From positions 3,542,501-3,606,500 of the forward strand of contig OU015568.1 in NCBI GenBank assembly GCA_907165135.1: a stretch of 64,000 bases of DNA, written 5' to 3'. Position 1 is the stretch's first letter; every line of letters starts with the position of its first letter. The notes under the pieces are model-generated. The model was not told the DNA's origin. It did not search any database and saw only the letters and a program-made list of their open reading frames with translations. Shown here piece after piece: positions 34,373 to 44,961 of this stretch. The stretch comes from Oikopleura dioica. Taxonomy: Eukaryota; Chordata; Appendicularia; Copelata; Oikopleuridae. The position numbers and the translations under genes were made by a program.

Positions 34373-34567
34373 GCCCAGATCATCCCTGTCTGAACAAAAG
34401 TGGGATCGAACCCATTCTACCCTACCTAGGAAAATCGCAATATAAGAAAATATATCTTGAATTTGAAGTCTTCAAGATAATTGAATCAAGCTGGACGTCA
34501 TTATTTTACTCTTTCTTTATTGCCTCGAATTTCAGCCTAGACTTCTCAACATCCCAAACCATCCAAA

Positions 34568-35886
34568 ATGATTTTTCTCAGATTTTTACTCTTTTCTTCA
34601 TCAGCTTTTGCATCCATTGAAGATATCGACATCGAAGTCCTAAAGAATCTTTTCTCTGGAGTCTATGTCGAGTGCGAAATAACTCGAATGTGCGCTTGGA
34701 TGAGCGAGAGTTGGCTGGAATCAAAAGGCATTTTTGAAAGTGACGTTGAGTTTCTATCCCTTGCCGACCCGGTTTGTTACGCTAGAGATGTCGGATCACT
34801 GGAGGGGTTGCCAATGGACCTGCATTTTTGGATCTGGTGCTCCGAAGAGATCCCAGAGGAGCATGAAAACTCAGAGGGGCACTTAGCGCATTATGACTGC
34901 GGAACGGAAACGACCATTCATAGGTAAGCACAGTTCGTTTTCTTTTGAACATTTTTGAAAAGTGGAGAAACTGGAGTTAATTTCGAGAACTGGAAGCTTG
35001 AACCTCACATTAGACACAACAATACAATTTCAATCAAAAGACCAATCTTCAGTGAGTCCTTGTTGATTCCTTCCCCCGTCATTCCTCCCCTTTTAGGTCT
35101 CGCGAAAACCATCCATCTTCCGATAGAATGCGAATGGCCCACCACATCTCTGGCCCAAGACCCGCTCCAATTCACCGTCGACCGTTCCTATTACCAACCT
35201 GATTTTTATGTTGTCAAAGAAGAAGTAAAATTGAGAGTCGAAATAAAAATTTTCGACGATGAGAATTTCCTGAGAAAAAATGGGAAAGTCCCGACTTTTG
35301 AGATTGGAAAAGAAGCTTTTGTCGAGGTTAAATTGAGCGAAGAACTTGAAGAGCAATATGGAATCGAGATTAAGCACTTTTGGGCCTCCCCAGGTAATTT
35401 CTCTTCATAAATTTAGTTTCAAACTTTTTCAAAGAAGAATCAATGGAAACAGAAAACTACTATGCCTGGATCACTGACTACTGTTCCTTGTCCGATCAGC
35501 TCAACGTCTACAACTCTCCTTCAATTCAGACAAAGCGGTTCGCCATCCCAAGTTTTTATTTCCCTGAAACATTCGACATTTTTCTTCATGTCTACGTCCG
35601 TGCATGTAAAATTGAACACTGCACTCCGATAACACAGTGCACTGGAGCCAGAGGATCGACGGACTTCAGCAATTTGAATAATGACCGAAAATTGAGCCGA
35701 TCAAAGAGGTAAAGAATAAATCAAAGATTTCAGACTATTTTTCATTATTCTAGAGATGTAGCTCTTCTATCAATTCCAATGAAGACGGGAAGCCAAACAA
35801 GAGGGCGGGATTTATCGATGGCGTTGATTCTAGCGCTTACTGTTTTCATTATTTTTTCGCTTATAAATGTTTATTTTCTCCTGTAA
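34568..35886 (+). CDS. Zona pellucida (ZP) domain membrane protein, 382 aa
   Basis: Five exons (34568-34923, 34963-35051, 35097-35393, 35435-35708, 35754-35886) join in frame. Signal peptide MIFLRFLLFSSSAFA. The ZP-N-like half has VECEITRMCAWM, LHFWIWCSEE, YDCGTETTIH and TISIKRPIF; LPIECEWPTT begins the linker to ZP-C, which has WITDYCSLSDQL, FYFPETFDIFLHVYVRACKI and CTPITQCTG. A C-terminal hydrophobic segment LILALTVFIIFSLINVYFLL anchors it. ZP modules polymerise into extracellular matrices (egg coats, cuticles). Cysteine spacing supports the family; the expected consensus cleavage site before the TM is probably in the basic LSRSKR stretch. Confidence 0.85.
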
Positions 35887-36135
35887 TTGAATAAAAAGAG
35901 TGCATTCTCAAAAGATTTTTATGAAGAGTTATCCATTTAAAACTACTCAATCATCAGAAAAACCAACAAAACGATAAAAAGAGAGTGATGCGTTTGAAAT
36001 CCGCCTGACCGGCGCAGAATCGCTTCGGGGAGATAATTTCGACGATTTTAAAATTTAAATCCTCGAGGTCAATTTCTGACAGAAGTGCCAGCCCCCGTGG
36101 AGTTGTTTTTCATTTTGTTGAGAGAAAAGGAAATA

Positions 36136-36613
36136 ATGGAGCTCAATGGAGTTGGCCTTTTCATTCTTTTTCTGATCACAGGAAAATCGCGCTTGAAATT
36201 TTCTTTTTTTTTCTTTATATTGAGATTTCTAGCGCTTTCTAAGTTACAGCAGGGCTGATCATCTTCCTCTGCTTGTACCTTGGTTTATCAGAGTTTTTCT
36301 TTCAACGACTTCCAGTTTCATTTTCAGCAAAAGAAAAATTAAACTCAAGGTCAAACACATCAGAAATCGTGAGTTAATACGAAGTTCCGGGATAGTCAAT
36401 TTTCAGTCGGAATATGAGCCGACTTATTCGTCACAAATGCGCTCCAACATGGGCATTGGCATTTACGACTATCATCATAAATCAACCACCAGCTCTAGCA
36501 GTCGATCCTCATCAGATTCGACCCTTAGCTCACTCAGGTACGATAGACAACTTTCTTCCTGGATGAATAAACTGTCTAGCTCCATTCGAACTGATTATGG
36601 AAGCCGCTACTAG
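36136..36613 (+). CDS. Small single-pass membrane protein, 123 aa, unknown
   Basis: Exons 36136-36181, 36250-36368 and 36407-36613 join in frame. Joining exons 1 and 2 creates one continuous hydrophobic helix (VGLFILFLIT then AGLIIFLCLYLGLSEFFF). The rest is a Ser-rich tail: STTSSSSRSSSDSTLSSLRY, ending RTDYGSRY. The first intron (36182-36249) starts GAAAAT and ends CAG, so it is a GA-AG intron; reading through gives a stop. Small, one TM, Ser-rich cytosolic tail: perhaps phosphorylated; function unknown. Confidence 0.6.
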
Positions 36614-36662
36614 AATTTGAACAAAGAAATACTTTTATTCACAAAGATTTGAAATAAATATA

Positions 36663-38043
36663 TTAAACAGAGTCTTTCATGTTGATATCGTCGATGGATA
36701 AGAAATTCATCGTTGAAGCAGTGTCACAATTAACTGAAAAAATGATCGTTTGAAATTTTCTAAGAATGAAACCAACCGTGATTTTGTCTTGATCTTCTAG
36801 AGCAGTAAGGAGTTCGGCACTCGTCGGATGATAATTCAGTGAGTTCCGACGCCGATAATGGAATGTTTTCCACACGGCCGTTGTGATAGATTGATCGGTT
36901 CATCAGGATCGACATCGGAAAATGGATACCCTACAGAATTACTGTCTTTAATTTCACCGGAGATTCTTACATTGACAGCAGCACATGTGATGAGCGATGT
37001 TTCGACTCGGCTTTCACTTCTTGACGCAACCGGATCGAGGCGATGCAGATGTTTTCTCACACTATTCGACAGCTCAAGCCGCGCAGTCGACTTTCTTTTC
37101 AATTCCTTAACCGCAAGTTAACGCATTTCGGTTTGAAGGTACGATTCTCAGTCGATCATCGAGGGAGCAAAAGTTTTCCTCACCTTTCTGTCAATGTAGC
37201 ACCATCTCGTTACCGCCACCATCGCCAAAATAACAAACATCGTAATAATCATCAGCGACACTCCAAAGAGCATCGAGTTCTCCTTCACCTCCCTGTCTCG
37301 CTGAACCTGATCGTACTTTTCGCACTTTGCTCCTGCTCTCCCTTCTCCGCAGTGGCACTTTTTCTCCTTCGATATTGGATCTCGAAGGCATATTCCAGAA
37401 GTTCCTTCGATATTTCGCGTGCAGACATTGTCTTTCTTACACAGCTGTCTTTTTAAGAGCTCGATAATTTTCGTGAATAAAGTTGATTAATTTATAAAGG
37501 CATTTTTTAGTGTGGTGTTATTGATCCTTTCCTAGTCATTGATGGCCTTGGTGCGCTACACTGGCCGCTTGTTATGTCGCATTGGAGACCAATGCATTCG
37601 ATCTTTACTTCTTTCTGTCTCTTACATGCCTCCGCCTGGAAAGTTTGTTTTCCTGAGAAAAAAAGGGTTTCTTACCTGAGCCATACAAATGCTTGAAACT
37701 GCAACTCGGACTGCGCCTCGCTCATTCTCTCCTGGAATCTTTATACAAGTCGTTGATTGTGCGATTTCGAGGTCGGATTTGTACAGAAGGGGGTAAAAAC
37801 TCCGACAATCAAAGTGACAGACGCATTTTTTGTTGATGCAAGAACCTCTTTATCACGATTTTTCAAACTTTCCAAAGAAAATAAATAGAAATATAAGACA
37901 AAATTTTATAGTTTCTCAAAGTTTTTTTTTTGAAAAAAGATTCAAAATCGCTCCCCATAAGAACAATCTCCATGCGTGTTGCACTCGCCTGATCCACCAG
38001 CGCTAGAATTTTTCGCCAAACATAAAATCAGTGCGATTCTCAT
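36663..38043 (-). CDS. Receptor-like protein with Kazal/EGF-like ectodomain, TM and cytosolic tail
   Basis: Exons (minus): about 37948-38043 (signal MRIALILCLAK, then CNTHGDC), 37676-37845 (CINKKCVCHFDC, SSICMAQ), 37532-37635 (AEACKRQKEVKIECIGLQCD), 37184-37448, 36971-37105, 36777-36930, 36663-36733. The fourth exon encodes an EGF-like CKKDNVCTRN with KKCHCGEGRAGAKCEKY, then TM helix LFGVSLMIITMFVILAMVAV. The tail ends FLSIDDINMKDSV. The order follistatin/Kazal-like modules, EGF, TM and short tail recalls TMEFF (tomoregulin) proteins, but the Kazal cysteines are degenerate. Intron 37449-37531 is GA-AG (starts GAAAGG). The first intron donor is also non-GT and unresolved. Confidence 0.65.
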
Positions 38044-38756
38044 AAACAAAATCTTTGAAAAGGTTAGTTGAACTACTTTTGTGAACAGATTGGTTTTTAT
38101 ACCTGGCGATGAATTTTTAAAGTAACCGCAGTTTGTGATCACTGAAGAGTTTGAGCGTGTTCTTTGTCATTGTGGTCGCATTTGAATTGTATCCCGTCTT
38201 GGTTGTGGTGTTCTAAATTTCGATTCTTAGATACTATGACAGAGATCGGACTCGAACTCGAGTTCTTATGGCTAAACTGATTCATCCTGTGTATATCTAC
38301 TAGCTCAAATTCCGCTACTTCAAGATGTACCGACGTAAGAACATGGCACTGGGTAAACCTTAAGAGGAAGAAACTTACTTCCTGTGAGCAGCTTTCCCCT
38401 TTTCGATGGAGCTGAAGGCGATGAGATTTATCCTTCGCTAGTACTGTAATAACTGCGGCAATTCTCGGAGATAAGAGAGAGAATAATATTTGTTCTGAAG
38501 AAGATATAAATATTTTTCTGATGGATTTCGAAAACGGGGGTGAGAGGTATAAATTGGTAAATTTAATGCTCTTAGATAAATTGGAGCAGTGGCATTTTTT
38601 TCCGTGCAATCTTTGGTCATCCTGGAATGACGAATCGTCATTTACGAAAAAAAGCAATATACCGCGGTACAAAGGATGAAAAAATTTTGTTAATTTTTGC
38701 CGGAAATCTTTTCTCTTACCGTACCTGATTCGGTCAGTATTTGCTTATGCGCGTTT
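38044..38756. other. Presumed promoter region; long ORF not supported
   Basis: Upstream of the receptor-like gene. A 177-codon minus-strand open frame (38139-38672) lacks stops but has no recognisable domain, no signal peptide and Ser/His-rich random composition. Confidence 0.35.
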
Positions 38757-39493
38757 GGGACACGGGCGAGCAGCGCGGAGCCGAACTTCACGCGCTCGCC
38801 ACTATCCTTGAACATGAGATTTTTCAAAATTTCTTTTTGCAAATATTATCTACGACTCTTCAGCTTTCTTTTCCAGTTTTCAGTTTGTCTCTGTCATTAC
38901 TGACTGACAAGCTAGCGAGAAAAAGAGATGCGCAACTTCAAAAGGCATCAAGTCCTTCAATCTTTATTTAATTTTCATGAAACCAGCACCATTGAAAAGC
39001 CCATTAAATTCTGAACAGATCTTACTATAAGCGCTAAGCTGAAAATGCACAAGTTGCGCAGGACGCGCTGATAAACCAAGGAACTTAGCGCGCTCAGCAC
39101 GGCAGGGCGCTCCGATTTCGCTATTTTGGGCTCCTGGGACATGATTCCCGCTGGGCGCGCGCTAAGTAATCTTGTTTATCTGATCTTTATCGCGAATTGG
39201 TACACTTTCAGCTTAGCGCTTATAGTAAGATCTGTTCAGAATTTAATGGGCTTTTCAATGGTGCTGGTTTCATGAAAATTAAATAAAGATTGAAGGACTT
39301 GATGCCTTTTGAAGTTGCGCATCTCTTTTTCTCGCTAGCTTGTCAGTCAGTAATGACAGAGACAAACTGAAAACTGGAAAAGAAAGCTGAAGAGTCGTAG
39401 ATAATATTTGCAAAAAGAAATTTTGAAAAATCTCATGTTCAAGGATAGTGGCGAGCGCGTGAAGTTCGGCTCCGCGCTGCTCGCCCGTGTCCC
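38757..39493. mobile_element. Foldback element, 737 bp, arms about 280 bp
   Basis: Left arm begins gggacacgggcgagcagcgc and the right arm ends with its exact complement. The arms stay nearly identical for about 280 bp (e.g. ttcttttccagttttcagtt), with a 170-bp GC-rich centre containing cgcgctgataaacc and ggcgcgcgctaag. No coding capacity. A clear target duplication was not found. Confidence 0.85.
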
Positions 39494-39880
39494 TTAACTA
39501 CCCGGACTCGGTGTTTATCGAGGAATCTCTTGAACTTCTAGTAACTTCTCTGGCTTCTGTTTTGCCTAAGCAAACTTTTTCGAAATTCTGCTCTGGAAAA
39601 CTTACAACGCAATTTACTAATTAGCCCTTTATTACGTTTTGACCTGCGTTACGCAGCACACGTCACTTCCCTCTTTCATTAAAAGCAAGGTGCAGCTTGG
39701 CAAGTCTAAGCTTCCCCACATTTATTTATTACGTCTCTTTTTAAATTTATAACCAGGCTTTATTTAAACCCTGATTAATGATTAAAAAGTTATTGTTTTG
39801 AATCCACGAGGACGAAGAAAAGAAGCTCTTTTTCTGGAGAAAATACTGCAAGTATTCGATAAAGAATAATAGTTCATTTA
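39494..39880. other. Intergenic, no gene recognised
   Basis: Between the foldback element and the RING gene 3' end; nothing seen. Confidence 0.45.
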
Positions 39881-40096
39881 TTAGTCTTTTAGCAAAATTA
39901 GATCTTCAGCAGTAAACTCTTTTCGGCAAAACGGACAAGCGCATTGCATCAGGCTCTTGAGACAGGAGCTGCAGAGCTTGTGACCGCAGGATGCGAGGGC
40001 GAAATTGATATGCTCGCCATAATCGTATCGCTCATAACAAATCATGCAGTGGTAAAAGCGGTAGGTGAAATCGTCCATGTCTTCGCTTTTTGGCAT
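39881..40096 (-). CDS. Small RING finger protein
   Basis: The open frame extends up to 40225 without an ATG at its 5' end. The first ATG (40096) gives 71 residues beginning MPKSEDMDDF. It contains a C3HC4 RING: HCMICYERY, then LASCGHKLCSSCLKSL and CACPFCRKEF, ending ILLKD. RING domains bind E2 enzymes, so an E3 ubiquitin ligase role is likely. An upstream exon or non-AUG start could extend the N terminus (KTQRVAARLFKQ). It is divergent from the next gene, with about 190-320 bp between. Confidence 0.7.
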   Translation of the reverse strand: MPKSEDMDDFTYRFYHCMICYERYDYGEHINFALASCGHKLCSSCLKSLMQCACPFCRKEFTAEDLILLKD

Positions 40097-40412
40097 TTTC
40101 TCATATTTTTTTCTGATCTGGCCAGAGTGGTGATGCTTTTTTAAACGAAATGGAGAGATTTGTTTAAATAGTCTAGCGGCCACCCGCTGCGTTTTCGTGA
40201 TGTAACTAGTTTGGTTTCCCGCCAAGAAAGAGTTCTTGGATGTTAATCAAGTGCGTGATGGTCAAGTTGAAAAGTGCAGAGTCCACATTTGTATTCACCC
40301 GCAGGTAAGGATGACCATGAGAGGGATCATTGTTTCTAGACGATTTTTTAACAGATCGATATTGAATATTGACTTAGTTGCGTCATATTTTTTGGCATGA
40401 TTTAGAACAGAA

Positions 40413-41508
40413 ATGGACGGGTCTAAATTTGAAAATTTACTAAAAGGGGTGAATAGAAAAGGCTCATTCGATAGAGAGTTCAAAAAGCCAGATTGGTTCG
40501 ACGAAAAGAGATTTGAAGACGGAAAGAAGTTCTACAGAGATCATGTCGCTGCCTGCTCTTTTTCCATGCTCGTCTCGCTCATTTCTGGGTTGTCTTTCAA
40601 AGAACTTCTGCATGTTCTTGTTTTCACAGAGAAAAGTGATACGCATCGAAAAGCAATGGCCCGTTATTATCGAACGTTTCTGCATGTCCGGTCGTGGATC
40701 TTTACCGACATCTGGGACTCGAACTCTGATGGCCACAAGTCGATCAAGCTTGTTCGTCAGATTCATAAATCAACTGCCCTAAAAATCACGAAGAAAATGC
40801 CCCAAAATGACAAAGGTAAGAATTTTTTTGGATTCAGAAAAACAAAAATGTCTCAGAATGGATCTCTCAGACAGATTTGGCATTTACGCTTGTCGGATTC
40901 GCTGGAAGCATCGTCATATCACCTTATGGCTTTGGGGTTGAAGATGGTGAAGGACTGGCGAATTATATTTATTTTTGGCGAGTTCTCGGCTATTTACATG
41001 GACTAGATGATGAATTCAATCCGTTTTCCGGGTCATTATTGAGTGTTCGAAGGACTGTTTATGAAACAGCAGAGCGTGTACTGATCCCTTCCTGGGAAGA
41101 TCCGGATCCGAAATATCTTCCGATGGCAAACGCAATCACCAAAAATCAAGAACAGCTTCATTCAATCCTTCTTTATGCAATTGATCTAGCCATAGAGGGC
41201 AACGGAAAGTATGGCAATCCAATGTCATCTGACCGCCTAGTCAGAATCAGGGAAAACTATCCAGTGAAAAGTCAAAGCCGATTGTTTTGGAGAAAGCTTT
41301 TAATGCAGAAACTTTACCATTACAATTTGATAAGAATTGGAGTAAATTATCTTACTGGTAAGTTTTTCTTGCGAAGAGTGGTGATAAAGAGGTGGGTGTT
41401 TTAGAGCTCGGAGTGACCCTGGCCTTTCTCGCAACGCGGATATCTGGATATTTGAACCGATTGAAGACCATCTGTAGTACAAAACAACAATCACCGCGAA
41501 TTTCATAA
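40413..41508 (+). CDS. mpaB/Lcp-like (DUF2236) family protein, 335 aa
   Basis: Exons 40413-40815, 40857-41357 and 41405-41508 join in frame with GT-AG introns. Features are PDWFDEKRFEDGKKFYRDHV at the N terminus, IKLVRQIHK (the conserved His-containing segment), LVGFAGSIVISPYGFGVED and FWRVLGYLHGLDDEFNPF, which resembles the W-R-hydrophobic-G-L-G core of the ER-bound oxygenase mpaB / rubber oxygenase (Lcp) family. That family uses a haem or metal site on its conserved His residues. Hydrophobic helices suggest membrane association. The substrate in animals is unknown. Family assignment is from memory of the motif pattern and would need a profile search. Confidence 0.6.
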
Positions 41509-41778
41509 AGCAACACCTTTCGTTGTTTTCTAACCAAGGGAAAATTCTGACTGTTCTTGAAAAATAAGTTGAATTATTTCAATAAAGCTTGGTGATACAA
41601 TTAAACGAAAAATTGAACAGTAGGTATGTGTTTGCTCTCAATACCAAAATTAGTTTCATAGAGCAATGATGAGTAGTATTTTTAAATTGCTCAGATAAAT
41701 ATCATTTCTTTGACGAAGGTCACACGGAAGAATATTTCGTCGTCATTGCAATAATTAGTATTCGAAGATTTCTTGAGG

Positions 41779-42129
41779 TTATTCTGTCTCTTCATAAGAG
41801 GGTGGCGCATCTTCAGCCTTTTTCAAATCATCGCAGGAGGCTTCTCTTTCAACAGCATCAGAACCCGGGCCAATCTGATTCAAGCTTTCTTCGGTCAAAA
41901 CTGCTTCCGGGTCGTTTCCGCCACAGCAACTTTGGCAGCAAGATTCATAAGTCACGGTCCCGTCCGGATGCTTCTTTCTTCGTTGAACCGTACAGCATAG
42001 AAATCCACCACCGACTGAGCACGTGATGCATCCACAGAAGGCCAAAATGATGATGCAGATGAATGCCAAAGCGCAAGCAGCGGCGAGGGCCATGAGGGCG
42101 TAGTAAATTTCCTCGAGTATTGCTGCCAT
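41779..42129 (-). CDS. Cys-rich single-pass membrane protein with PPSY motif, 116 aa (paralogue A)
   Basis: Intronless. MAAILEEIYY precedes one TM helix (LAAACALAFICIIILAF), a cysteine cluster (CGCITC, CC), the tract HPDGTVTYESCCQSCC, and a C-terminal APPSYEETE. The PPxY motif is a WW-domain ligand, often for NEDD4-type ligases. Same architecture and wording as the gene at 53803-54213 on the other strand (ILEE, TM, PDGTVxxESCC, PPSYEE), so the two are paralogues. Layout is reminiscent of Shisa/WBP1-type adaptors, but no assignment is made. Confidence 0.75.
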   Translation of the reverse strand: MAAILEEIYYALMALAAACALAFICIIILAFCGCITCSVGGGFLCCTVQRRKKHPDGTVTYESCCQSCCGGNDPEAVLTEESLNQIGPGSDAVEREASCDDLKKAEDAPPSYEETE

Positions 42130-42409
42130 TATTTATCTATCAATTTGAGTTGTGGGCTTCTTAATAAGAAACTTTTCCTTGAAGAAGATGCTAAATTTAT
42201 TATCTGAGAAATGTCAATAATTCTTATTGCTCATTTCTTAGTGTTATGTTGACCGAAGTATTGAAACAGTATTTGCTCAAAAGATGCGCCTGTTGAGTGA
42301 CTCAATGTATTTGCAATAACGTTGATTTCACAACTATTTAAACGAATTCACTCGCATTTTGTTCTCTGTTTTAGTAACAAAAACAAAGTTTCCTACATTA
42401 TAAAACAAC

Positions 42410-42507
42410 GCGATTTGCGTTAAATATCACTTGAAGGTTTCCATTTCTCCTAAGATTCCCACGCAATAGAATCGTTATGCGCAGATATTTGCCATTTTCA
42501 TATATAA
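42410..42507 (+). promoter_or_regulatory. Core promoter with TATA box
   Basis: TATATAA at 42501-42507 followed by ggcgcgc. The preceding 90 bp (aaatatcac, ctaagattccca, agatatttgccatt) are recognisably shared with the promoter of the next paralogue at 43310-43388. Confidence 0.65.
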
Positions 42508-42569
42508 GGCGCGCAAGCATATCTTTCAAATCAAAAAGAAAAAAAACCCTCATTTTTCAATTAAAAAAA

Positions 42570-43182
42570 ATGATCTCGAAAGCGCCAGAATTCACTCACT
42601 CCGACCCAGATGCTGGCCCCGCAAGCGTCTTTCTTTGCTATCTAGGGGATGCTGAAATCTGCATCTGGATCATGTTTTCTCTGACCTTTGTTGCAGGAGG
42701 TCAGATCGAGCTGATTAAAAGAAGCTGGTCTGGGGCGAACTCTGGTTTGCAGCAAATTTGTACCACTTTAGGTAAGATCAATGTCTCAGAGAATGATCAG
42801 AAATTCATTTATTTTAGGAATCTTGGCCGCAATCTTCTGGGTCCCAATTTATTGGATTTGGAGCTCGCCTGTCATGACAGTTGTCTGGTGCTTGATGATG
42901 CTCATCGTTTTCGTCTCATTCGCAACGACCGCCAACTGCATTTCCTACTGGGCAAAGATCAATGCCTCGATCGCCATCGCAATGCAACAACCAGCTCAAG
43001 TCACTGAGGTTCAACTTGAGAATGGTCAGAAAATTCACGTCCAGCAAAACAACGCTCTCAACCTCGGCTCGGCAAAAAGACACATCATGTCTCTCATCAT
43101 CGCTAATTTCGGCATTTGGGCCTGTTCTGTTGCTTACGTCGTTTTGATGTTCACCTGTTCTATCGAACACTACTTTTGGTAA
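42570..43182 (+). CDS. Multi-pass membrane protein, tandem paralogue 1, 188 aa
   Basis: Exons 42570-42771 and 42818-43182. Four hydrophobic segments: EICIWIMFSLTFVAGG, GILAAIFWVPIYWIWSS, VVWCLMMLIVFVSF and LIIANFGIWACSVAYVVLMF. Between TM3 and TM4 lies YWAKINASIAIAMQQPAQV, then LENGQKIHVQQN. About half of the residues are identical to the neighbour at 43440. No signal for a known family (considered CD225/dispanin and tetraspanin; cysteines do not fit). Unknown function. Confidence 0.75.
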
Positions 43183-43309
43183 AACACAAAACTGCAAGAA
43201 AACCAAAAATAATGCAATAAAAGAACATAAAAATAATGCGGAATGTCATTCTTACTTATGAGTGTTATTTCTTTTTTGACAAAATTCGATTTGTAGCAGC
43301 CCGTTAACT

Positions 43310-43388
43310 TTAAATATCACAGACATTATTCCTGAGATTCCTACACTATGGAATCTTATGACAAGATATTTACCATGCTCGTATAAAG
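43310..43388 (+). promoter_or_regulatory. Core promoter with TATA box, duplicated
   Basis: TATAAAG at 43382-43388 followed by gcgcgc, with the upstream blocks aaatatcac, gagattcctac and agatatttaccat shared with 42410-42507. The gene pair was duplicated together with its promoter. Confidence 0.65.
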
Positions 43389-43439
43389 GCGCGCGATCTA
43401 ATCGTTAGTTACCAGAAGAGAAAAGATTTTTTCGACGAA

Positions 43440-44010
43440 ATGAATTCAAAATTATATTTTCCGTACGATGCACCCGAATGCTACCTGAAAGAGGCTGAAA
43501 TTTGTCTATGGCTGACGTTTTGTTTGATAGTTCTTGGTGAAGTTCAAGATCAATTTCTTAAAAGAATTTGGTCTGGTGCAGAATCTAAAGCGCAGCGATT
43601 TTGCAGTGCTCATGGTAAGAATGCGAAGTTGTGCAAAATAGCCTCTAATTTATCATTCAGGAATAAGTGCTACGATATTTTGGCTTCCAGTTTACTGGGT
43701 TTGGTCACCAATTGTAATGGGAATTGCTTTGAGCTTGATGTTGATGTTAGTCTTATTTTCATTCAGAACGACCGTCACCTACGTCGTTTACTGGAGGAAG
43801 ATCAACGCCTCAGTCGCTGTCGCAGTGCAACAACCAGCTCAAGTTAGCGAAAGTCACCTTGAAAATGGCCAGAAAATTCACGTCCATCAAAATAGCGCTC
43901 CCAATCTACCCACGATAAAAGCTTGTATCCTGTTTCTCATCGTTGTTAATTTGGGCATTTGGGCCTGCTCTCTTGGATTTGTCGGTTTTATATTCACCTG
44001 CATTTTGTGA
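43440..44010 (+). CDS. Multi-pass membrane protein, tandem paralogue 2, 174 aa
   Basis: Exons 43440-43614 and 43661-44010, with the intron at the same position and phase as in paralogue 1. Segments EAEICLWLTFCLIVLG, ISATIFWLPVYWVWS, YWRKINASVAVAVQQPAQV, ENGQKIHVHQNSAPNL and LGIWACSLGFVGFIFTC parallel those of the neighbour. Polar linkers differ more than TM and QQPAQV segments. Confidence 0.75.
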
Positions 44011-44132
44011 GCAACTCGATTTTACAATAACAAAATATATTTTTCAAAAAACATGTAGAAAGGCAGAATGATTAATTGTCCGTGATTTGAGAGAATAAAA
44101 AGGTACATGTACTATTGAAGAACTACAGTTGA

Positions 44133-44887
44133 TTAGTCTCGTGAGAAGCATCGTGAAGCAACATCTCCAGTGAGCCATTTCAGATGTCCATTTAGTGCTT
44201 CTGATTCATCCTTGACTCCTAAAAATAGCCATGAAAAGCAGAAAGACAGCTTTGAGCTCTATACCTGAACATCCTCGTATCGACCAATGATGAGTTGTAA
44301 TGTCGTCTAATCCGAGAAGCTTTTGAATTTCATCGACGCTAGCAGCTCCTGGAAGGTCTTGTTTATTCGCCATTACAAGTAATGTCGCGCCATCTAGTCT
44401 TTCTTCCAACAGTAACTAATAAAACATTCTCCTTCTGCCATTTACTCATCTTTGGTCCCCACCTGAGAAAGCTCTTCTCTGCAAGTTTCCAATCTGGACC
44501 TATCGGAACAATCGACAACCCAGACGAGACCCTCTGTTTGTTCAAAATAGTTTTTCCAAAATGTCCGGATTGATTTTTGCCCTCCTACGTCCCAGACATT
44601 CACTTGATACGGCTAAAAACTTCTTTTTCGAAAGAAAAGGAATGATTTCAACCTGAGAGTCTCCTTCAAGCTCGATAGGAATAGTTTCAATGTTGAATCC
44701 GAGGGTCGGTTCGATGACATTCACATCTCTTCCTAGAATTTTCTAATGAAACAACGGTGAATCTTCTTGTCTCACCCATGATTTTCTTAACGATAGTCGT
44801 TTTACCAGCTCCATCGAGCCCTAGAATCAGCACGCGCATCTCTCGCTCTTCTTCTCTCAATTTTCGTATAATCGACAAAAGACCCAT
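44133..44887 (-). CDS. ARL2: ADP-ribosylation factor-like protein 2
   Basis: Small GTPase that acts with tubulin cofactor D and BART/PDE-delta in tubulin folding and lipidated cargo release. Begins [20 protein letters not shown]. Motifs: [14 protein letters not shown] (P-loop, with Gly instead of the usual Asn), [12 protein letters not shown] (switch I), [20 protein letters not shown] (switch II), [16 protein letters not shown] (NKxD) and HHWSIRGCS (SAx-like). ARL2-specific GFNIxT and FWxNYFE favour ARL2 over ARF1. The C terminus ends [16 protein letters not shown]. An AG acceptor lies a few bases before the ATG and the previous gene ends 74 bp upstream, which fits an operon. Confidence 0.93.
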
Positions 44888-44961
44888 TTCCGATTTTCTA
44901 TGAATGAAAAAGAAGTGAAACCATGAAAATGAAAAATGTTTTTCAGTGATAAACATGGAAT

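Noticed and set aside
38139..38672. 177-codon minus-strand ORF
   Set aside because: Long but with no domain, start context or codon-like composition; Ser/His-rich and overlapping the promoter side of a gene and a foldback arm. Likely chance.
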